36,961 bases of DNA, taken from assembly GCA_023249095.1 (NCBI GenBank), contig JAHFDK010000028.1, forward strand, positions 1 through 36,961, given 5' to 3'. The translations under genes were made by a program, and so were the position numbers. Positions 31,896 to 36,961 of the stretch are shown piece by piece. Position 1 is the first letter of the stretch. Each line of letters starts with the position of its first letter. The notes under the pieces were generated by a model, which ran no database searches, was not told the DNA's origin, and saw nothing but the letters and a program-made list of their open reading frames with translations. The stretch comes from Candidatus Rokuibacteriota bacterium. Lineage in GTDB: Bacteria; Methylomirabilota; Methylomirabilia; Rokubacteriales; CSP1-6.

Positions 31896-32681
31896 CTAGG
31901 CGGTGTTCGCGAGAACGCGCTCAAAGATTTCCCGGCACCCGGGGGACATGTCGAGCAGCTCACAGCCCCACACGTTCCCCACCGTGGCCTCCGGCCCTTG
32001 CCAGGCCACTCGCCCGAGCGCTTCGATCGGCCGCGCCAGCCCTGGCTGACGGAAGGTGACCCACAGACTTTCGGGACTGTCGTTGAACGGGTGTTCCGAG
32101 GCGAACCCGACACCCCTGGCGGACATGTTGCGCGGCAGCCCCTGGAACAGGACCGTGCCATCTGGACTTTGCACCTCCACCGTCACGTCCGGACGGAGCG
32201 TCCGTAATGCCCGGCGACGTTCCCCGTGGGTCCGCAGCGCGGCAAGCTCGGCCTCCAGGGCCGTACGCTGGGCTCGTTCGACACTGAGCTCATGCTGACG
32301 GTCATCGGCCACTCGACGCGCCTCCTCCATGTCCCCCTGGGCCTGGGCAAGCTGTGCCCCCAGGTACTCGGTCCCCTGGAGCAGTCCCTCCTGGGCTACG
32401 TCGCGCTCACGCTCAGCCTCGTGAAGCCGCGCCGTCACCTCACGGTGGCCGGCTTCCAACTGATCATCGGCCTCCCGGAGGACCTGCAGCTCCTCTTCGA
32501 GACGCGCGACGGACGCCTTGGCCTCTCCCAGATACCACTCACTTTGCTCCCACTGCGTTTGGGTCCGTTCGGCAGTCTGTTTCCACTCCTCGACTTGGTG
32601 ACTCAAGTCCTTCGCCAAGGCTGGCAGGTCCACTCGGATCGTCAGAAGGTCCCCATCGGTCGCCACATGAACGTTGGTCAT
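31896..32681 (-). CDS. Coiled-coil PilZ-domain protein
   Basis: 261 residues. Residues about 25-150 form a long Glu/Gln/Arg-rich heptad coiled coil. Residues about 155-255 form a PilZ domain with RRRALR (155-160) and NMSARG (185-190), matching the c-di-GMP binding pattern RxxxR and [D/N]xSxxG. It is probably a cyclic-di-GMP effector that oligomerises through the coil. The ATG at 32681 has a GGAG site 8 nt upstream. A structured leader (hairpin 32789-32825) lies upstream on the same strand. Confidence 0.85.
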   Translation of the reverse strand: MTNVHVATDGDLLTIRVDLPALAKDLSHQVEEWKQTAERTQTQWEQSEWYLGEAKASVARLEEELQVLREADDQLEAGHREVTARLHEAERERDVAQEGLLQGTEYLGAQLAQAQGDMEEARRVADDRQHELSVERAQRTALEAELAALRTHGERRRALRTLRPDVTVEVQSPDGTVLFQGLPRNMSARGVGFASEHPFNDSPESLWVTFRQPGLARPIEALGRVAWQGPEATVGNVWGCELLDMSPGCREIFERVLANTA

Positions 32682-32788
32682 CGCACAACTCCTCTCTCTT
32701 GGGGTGGGGGGGGGCGTGCCTGAGCCGACACGCGGAGGATGCACTCGGGAGTCCGAGGAATAGAAAGGGGCTCGATCCGAGGCGTGTT

Positions 32789-32825
32789 CGCTCCCCTGGC
32801 TTCGCAAGGCCAGGCCGGGGGAGCG
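32789..32825. other. Nested hairpin in the PilZ leader
   Basis: CGCTCCCC (32789-32796) pairs with GGGGAGCG (32818-32825), enclosing a second stem CTGGC/GCCAG (32796-32800 with 32809-32813). It lies 108 nt upstream of the PilZ start. No known riboswitch consensus was recognised. The rest of 32682-32923 is GC-rich without a gene and has a nine-C run near 32711 on the minus strand. Confidence 0.45.
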
Positions 32826-32923
32826 CCCCGCCCCAGGGCCGAGTGGTCGGCACCCTAAGGGCTTCGGGTCGGCCATCGTAACGCGGCTCCGCGGAGTCTG
32901 AATCGTCACAACAGCGTAACGGG

Positions 32924-32965
32924 GCGGCGTCGACAAGCGGAAGAAATTTATGCAGTCGACGCCGC
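32924..32965. repeat. Perfect 11-bp inverted repeat with A/T-rich loop
   Basis: GCGGCGTCGAC (32924-32934) and GTCGACGCCGC (32955-32965) are exact complements around a 20-nt loop. It lies 40 nt downstream of the transposase scrap on the minus strand, so it may be an IS-associated terminator or a protein-binding palindrome. Confidence 0.6.
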
Positions 32966-33004
32966 GGCCGATCCCGGGCCCGGAGCGCGAAACTGGTCCC
33001 GGGT

Positions 33005-33112
33005 CTACCGCTGGCCCGTTTGATGGCGGCGATCAATGACCGGGATGTGCGGCTGGATGCCTCGCCCGAGGAGCCAGTCGAGAAGGCCATGCTCGGCTAC
33101 TAGAGAGCCGGG
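33005..33112 (-). pseudogene. Transposase remnant
   Basis: The minus frame ending at TAG 33005 reads HGLLDWLLGRGIQPHIPVID, then RRHQTGQR and stop. GIQPHIPVIDRRHQTG resembles the late DDE-domain segment of IS1182/ISNCY-like transposases. Only about 30 residues remain and both sides are unrelated. It marks an old IS insertion. Confidence 0.5.
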
Positions 33113-33200
33113 CTCCCGACCATCTCCATTCAGAGCGGGAGGTCCAAGGCGGCGCGCGCAAGGTCGAGCAGCTCTTCGTGGAGAGCAGAAGTGCATCGGG

Positions 33201-33788
33201 TCATTTCTTGATCTGGTCGAATACCCGAATATCGAGATTCGTGTCCCAGGAAAGAGTCCATCCGTCATCCGTCGAATCTGGTGCTGTATTGTACGTTCCT
33301 CTGCTCTTCAGTCGCAGACGACTTCGATCGAAATGGTAGTCAGAGAAATATTTCGTCAATTCATCACGACTCGATGCGACCGTCCTCACAACTGTCGTGC
33401 CTGGAATCACATAGGTTAAATTTGCCTGCCAAATCTGATCTCGTTCATCCAGGAATAAAACAAGCGCCGCATAGCCGCCCCTGCTCACTTCGCGGTTGTC
33501 GTGCTTCAGTAGCTTAGCCTGGGCTTCCTCTACGATCGGCTGAGTGAAGAACTGAATCTTCAATGCGTTCGTCTTGCCCGCAAAGAATTCGTTCGTGTAC
33601 GTGACGAATGCGCTCCTGGTCTCCAACCTGCTCTTACCGAGTTTAAGTACCATCGATTTCTGAACAGCCAAATCAAATGACGCTTTTGTTTGGAAGTCTT
33701 GGGCGCCGTGAAGGGTCGGCTCCGCATGAATATCCGTGGGAAAGGCGCAGAGAAACAGGACCACGATCATACCAATCCGAACACGCAT
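33201..33788 (-). CDS. Secreted protein of unknown function
   Basis: 195 residues with a Sec signal (RVRIGMIVVLFLCAFPTDIHA, cleavage about residue 22). The mature part is beta-rich: FQTKASFDLAVQKSMVLKLG, YTNEFFAGKTNALKIQF and ANLTYVIPGTTVVRTVASS. Its base composition is visibly richer in A/T than its neighbours, which hints at transfer. It follows the Pal-like lipoprotein gene by 20 nt and is probably co-transcribed with it, so an envelope role is likely. No family recognised. Confidence 0.7.
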   Translation of the reverse strand: MRVRIGMIVVLFLCAFPTDIHAEPTLHGAQDFQTKASFDLAVQKSMVLKLGKSRLETRSAFVTYTNEFFAGKTNALKIQFFTQPIVEEAQAKLLKHDNREVSRGGYAALVLFLDERDQIWQANLTYVIPGTTVVRTVASSRDELTKYFSDYHFDRSRLRLKSRGTYNTAPDSTDDGWTLSWDTNLDIRVFDQIKK

Positions 33789-33808
33789 GAGAGGGGTTCC
33801 TCTTTCGC

Positions 33809-34369
33809 TTAGCGTTCCTTGACAAGGAGCTGGACGCGACGGTTCTTTGCCCGGCACGCCTCCGTCGTCTCCGTACACACTGGGCGGTCCGCGCCGTATG
33901 ACGCAATCGTGATGCGAGCGGCCTCCACACCTTTTGCCATCAGGTACATCATGACGAACCTCGCTCGCTTCTCGCCGATGCTCAGGTTCTGCTCCCTGGT
34001 GCCGCTGCCATCCGTGTACCCCTCAATCCGAAGACGCCGGGTGGGGTTCTCCTTGAGCCAGCCAACTGCACCGTCGAGAATCCGGGTGTCGGCCCACAGG
34101 GCATCGGACCGTCCAGGCCCAAAGTGGACGTCTCTGAGAGTCTCATGCGTTCTGAACCCGTTGGTCTGCGCGAGCGGCAACCTCAGAGCTCTGGAGGCCG
34201 GCGGCGTCGGAGCCGATGCGGAGCCCTCCGGAGTTGGTGGTGGCGACGCCGGAGCCGACCACGCCGGTGTGGAAGCTGAGGGAGTCGGAGGGCAACCCGC
34301 GCACCCGGCGACAGCGACGACGAACAGCATGAGTCCGAGCGCACGTCGGTAGGGATTATCCGTACGCAT
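33809..34369 (-). CDS. Pal/OmpA-family peptidoglycan-associated lipoprotein
   Basis: 186 residues. The lipoprotein signal ends VAVAGC, so Cys23 would be lipidated. A Pro/Ser/Ala-rich linker (about 26-60) follows, then the OmpA_C domain with IEGYTDGSGTREQNLSIGEK and GADRPVCTETTEACRAKNRR, the diaminopimelate-binding pattern TDxxGxxxxNxxLSxxRA in slightly altered form. It should anchor the outer membrane to peptidoglycan. The tol genes are not nearby, so it is probably a paralogue of the main Pal. ATG 34369. Confidence 0.88.
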   Translation of the reverse strand: MRTDNPYRRALGLMLFVVAVAGCAGCPPTPSASTPAWSAPASPPPTPEGSASAPTPPASRALRLPLAQTNGFRTHETLRDVHFGPGRSDALWADTRILDGAVGWLKENPTRRLRIEGYTDGSGTREQNLSIGEKRARFVMMYLMAKGVEAARITIASYGADRPVCTETTEACRAKNRRVQLLVKER

Positions 34370-34460
34370 ATCAGAGAACGGCAGCACGATGGGTGCCAGT
34401 CGCGGAAACTGGCAGTGCGTCAACGACTTAGGGGTGCTCGTCCCTAACCCCTGTGCACCA

Positions 34461-34566
34461 GGGTGACAGACCGCCGCGGACGCGTGACTCTAAAGTGTCA
34501 CCCCGGTCCGGGCGGACGGTCGGAGCCCCGGCCGAAGAGCCTCGGGGTGCCGGGGGAAGGCCGACC
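34461..34566. other. Cluster of stem-loops between SDR and Pal-like genes
   Basis: Two structures: GGGTGACA (34461-34468) paired with TGTCACCC (34496-34503), and a three-tier nested hairpin GGTCGG/CCGACC (34518-34523 with 34561-34566), CCCCGG/CCGGGG (34526-34531 with 34550-34555) and CCGA/TCGG (34532-34535 with 34542-34545). There is no T run on either strand. It could be a leader RNA for the lipoprotein gene or an end structure for the SDR transcript. Confidence 0.5.
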
Positions 34567-34614
34567 CACCGGCAAAACCGGCGCGCCGGCCTCCGTCGGG
34601 CGTGACCCCGCGTT

Positions 34615-35712
34615 TCAGCCGGTCTGGTTGTGCCGGGTCGCCACCCGGTCGCTGCGCGCACCGAGCCAGGGCACCGAGACGACCGGCCGGCAGTGCAGGC
34701 CCTCGACGCCGTGCTCGTGGCTCTCGGTGCTGGGGAGCAAGCGGTTGGCCAGACCGAGCGCGTCGGAGGTCAATCCCGGAAACAGCCCGTGGAGCTTGTC
34801 AGCGACCTTCGCCGGAAGCGACAGGACGACGTGCGAGTTCCCGTACCGCACGGCCCTCAAGATCCGCCGCGCCGCGCGCTCCACGTCCATCGACAGGAGA
34901 GGGAAATTATCCGCGAGATTGAACCAGGTGTACTCGGCGTCGTGCCGCCCCTTGAACGTCGCGTGCCGCGGGCTTCCGGTGCGCATCAATCCCGGGCAGA
35001 CCGTGGTCACGACGATGCCCGACGCCCGGAGCTCCGCACGGAGTCCCTCGGAAAGCCCGACGAGGGCGAACTTGCTCGAGCTATACGGCAAGAGATGCGG
35101 GACACTCAACTTGCCGCCGATGGACGCGATGTTGACGATGCGACCTTCACCTCTGGACCGCATGTGGGGCAGCACCGCGAGAATGGCGTTGAGCGGACCC
35201 CAGAAGTTCGTGGCCATATCGCGCTCGAAGTCGACGGCGGTCATGGCTCCGACCGGTCCGACCTCGACCATGCCGGCGTTGTTGATCAGTACGTCGATGT
35301 GACCGAACCCGGCTTGTACGGAGCGAATCAGCTCCGCCACTTGGTGGCGATCGGTCACGTCGCAGGTCGTCGCGAGGACGGCCGCGCCCATCTGCGAAAG
35401 GTTTTCGCGCGCGCGGGCGAGCGTGTCGGCGTCACGGCCGCAGATCGCGACCCGTGCCCCTGCGCGCCCGGCTTGTCGCGCGAGCTCCAGCCCGAGGCCG
35501 CGCGTGCCGCCGGTGATCAGGACCGCGCGGCCTCGGAGGTCGAAGCGTGTGAGCCACCGGCCGAGCGCACGGCCGCCTGCGGCGGCGGCTGCACCGGCAA
35601 ACACCCATGTCCTCGGGTCGGTCGCGATCCGCAGCAGCGGAATCGCGCTGCCGCGGCTACCCCACTTCGACGGCATCAGGTGATTCATGGTCGCTATGGT
35701 CTTGCTCTTCAT
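34615..35712 (-). CDS. SDR-family oxidoreductase with N-terminal extension
   Basis: 365 residues. A roughly 60-residue lead includes a hydrophobic alanine/glycine stretch (WVFAGAAAAAGG), possibly a membrane association segment. The SDR domain follows: TGGTRGLG at 67-74, NNAG, IVNIASIGG, the catalytic YSSSK (YxxxK) and VCPGLMRTG. A C-terminal tail of about 100 residues follows the core, making it longer than classical SDRs. It starts at ATG 35712 with AGGAGGAGC upstream. Substrate unknown; SDRs of this extended kind are often annotated as acyl-lipid or steroid-like reductases. Confidence 0.88.
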   Translation of the reverse strand: MKSKTIATMNHLMPSKWGSRGSAIPLLRIATDPRTWVFAGAAAAAGGRALGRWLTRFDLRGRAVLITGGTRGLGLELARQAGRAGARVAICGRDADTLARARENLSQMGAAVLATTCDVTDRHQVAELIRSVQAGFGHIDVLINNAGMVEVGPVGAMTAVDFERDMATNFWGPLNAILAVLPHMRSRGEGRIVNIASIGGKLSVPHLLPYSSSKFALVGLSEGLRAELRASGIVVTTVCPGLMRTGSPRHATFKGRHDAEYTWFNLADNFPLLSMDVERAARRILRAVRYGNSHVVLSLPAKVADKLHGLFPGLTSDALGLANRLLPSTESHEHGVEGLHCRPVVSVPWLGARSDRVATRHNQTG

Positions 35713-36203
35713 GCTGCTCCTCCTCTCGGGGGTGTCGGCGCCGGTGGAATCGGGGCCCGACGCCACGGCGGCGCGTGCATCGGGTGCGAGTCGCCGCGTC
35801 CTTCCGCAAGGGATGTGCAAACCCGCAGGCAAGCAGTGTGCCGCTCAGCGAGTAATGGGCGGCCCCCCACCGCGAGTTCATCGTTGCGAAGGGCGGTCGG
35901 GCGGCGAACGGATCGTCATCTGGCATCACGCCGGGATGTCGGGCTCTCGGTTCACCTCCCGCCACGTGGCCGAACCGCAAGCGCGACGCGTGATTGCATC
36001 ACGCGCTGGCGCGACGCCGCTCGAGCTCACGTCAATCGGAGGGAGGTCACGAGAGGATGCCCCAAGAGGCCGATGGCCAAGCCTGACGCGCGCCCGCCAG
36101 CGACGAAACTTTCCCGATAGTTTTTACATATACCGGGGCAAATTACACAGTAGGGCCGACGACCCGGCAAAACGACGCCGGGCAAGCGCGAGGTTAGCCG
36201 TCC
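35713..36203. other. Intergenic region without a clear gene
   Basis: 491 nt between the SDR and the histidine phosphatase. The open plus-strand frames here look antisense or random. An A/T-rich patch at 36115-36152 stands out, and a small hairpin CCCGGC/GCCGGG (36163-36182) could end the phosphatase transcript. Confidence 0.45.
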
Positions 36204-36806
36204 TTATTGGGGCGCCGCGATCCTGCCCACAACGTGGACACCCGGCCCTCTGCCGGGCGTCGGTTTGAGCACCACCGTCTCGCCCTGGTTCGGCGAGATC
36301 CCGATCAGCGGCCGAACGGTCAGGGCGTGAGTCACCAGCACGAGCGTGCCCGGTCCGCGCCAAGTGGACACCATCTCCTTCAACTCGAGGAGCCGTACAG
36401 TGGCATTCGGATTCATGTCCGGCACAAGGGCCCACGAACTATCAACCGTGCCGACAGCCATCAAGTGGGCCGTTTCCATGCAGCGGCACCAGGGCGAGGA
36501 TCGGATCTGGTCCACGCGCACGCCGTGGTTGCGGAAGGCCTCGCCAAGCGCCTTGGCCTGCTGGCGCCCTGCTTCATCCAGGTTCCGTTGCGTCTTGCAA
36601 TCGTCGATCTTGAAGCCGGGCGGGTCACCGCCGTAGCCGGGCGGCGCGTTACCATGGCGAGTCAGTGCAACATGGCCGCCGTTGACGAGCGCGGCCCAGG
36701 CTTCCTTGGAATCATCGGCGGCCAGCGCCGGCGCGACGATCAGCGAAATCGCAAGCGCGAAGGAAGCGAACCGACCGAATGGGCGCACAATGCGCGATGC
36801 AGTCAC
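36204..36806 (-). CDS. Secreted histidine phosphatase family protein
   Basis: 200 residues from GTG 36806, which has GAGGAGG 6-7 nt upstream. A Sec signal (GRFASFALAISLIVAPALAA) leads to the phosphatase domain. HVALTRHGNAPPG holds the RHG phospho-His motif, IRSSPWCRCMETAHL the second Arg, and VLVTHALTVRPLIG the late catalytic His. It resembles the branch-1 SixA/Ais-like group and should act in the periplasm; the substrate may be a lipid or sugar phosphate. An ATG at 36938 would add 44 residues but lacks such a ribosome site. Confidence 0.85.
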   Translation of the reverse strand: MTASRIVRPFGRFASFALAISLIVAPALAADDSKEAWAALVNGGHVALTRHGNAPPGYGGDPPGFKIDDCKTQRNLDEAGRQQAKALGEAFRNHGVRVDQIRSSPWCRCMETAHLMAVGTVDSSWALVPDMNPNATVRLLELKEMVSTWRGPGTLVLVTHALTVRPLIGISPNQGETVVLKPTPGRGPGVHVVGRIAAPQ

Positions 36807-36961
36807 GGCATCCTCCTCGTGCGGATAGCGCCGGCTATGATAGACCCTTCGCCTCTCAGCTGCCGCCTTCGCCAGCAGAATACCGACTGCCACGACCCCC
36901 GCCGCAACGCATGACAGGTGAAGAGTAGTTAGACCCACTACCCCGAGCAGCGAGTTGCTTA

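Noticed and set aside
35713..36203. Plus-strand open frame across 35687-36268 as a gene
   Set aside because: Low-complexity Arg/Ala/Pro-rich translation, no ribosome site, and it overlaps the SDR start and the phosphatase end antisense.

Overview
The window is a high-GC chromosomal stretch, probably from an uncultured Gram-negative soil or sediment bacterium. It carries lipoprotein and Tat/Sec export signals, a Pal-like lipoprotein, a fused 2-oxoacid:ferredoxin oxidoreductase and an AAA ATPase of the SpoVK/Ycf46 kind. The protein repertoire looks like Candidatus Rokubacteria (Methylomirabilota/NC10), but no marker gene here proves that.

Layout. 1-269: three tRNA genes (Lys-CTT, Arg-CCG, His-GTG). 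316-3098: an SDR dehydrogenase, a single-domain response regulator and a decayed AAA ATPase. 3116-6423: a sugar-type ABC importer operon (binding protein and two permeases, no ATPase) behind a clear promoter with a palindromic operator. 6537-9447: a cobalamin riboswitch followed by cobyrinate diamide synthase, a small CxxC reading frame, a cobalamin-binding protein and the remnant of a second copy. 9457-12278: korAB with a good sigma70-like promoter. 12451-15841: a small membrane protein and a sensor kinase/two-response-regulator operon.

16041-29443 is the most unusual region. An intact tRNA-Arg(TCT) gene at 29367-29443 is preceded by three truncated copies of its own 3' half (16041, 26663, 28544), all in the same orientation. 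Each copy is followed at a nearly constant 110-111 nt by two GTGACA motifs 12 nt apart. The copies divide the region into modules of about 10.6 kb, 1.9 kb and 0.8 kb. The smallest, next to the intact tRNA, holds only a hicBA toxin-antitoxin pair; the middle one holds one serine hydrolase gene; the largest holds a nuclease-like protein, a nucleotidyltransferase, asnB, peptide-binding proteins, a broken MocR regulator, a PhzF-like protein and a phosphoesterase. This looks like serial integration at one tRNA gene by related elements. No integrase gene is visible in the window.

29567-36961: a small HExxH protein, a quinone-oxidoreductase-like protein, a PilZ coiled-coil protein with a structured leader, a transposase scrap, a secreted protein plus Pal-like lipoprotein pair, a second SDR and a secreted histidine phosphatase. 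Several genes are broken by single-base indels or clean internal deletions, so gene decay or assembly error should be kept in mind throughout.
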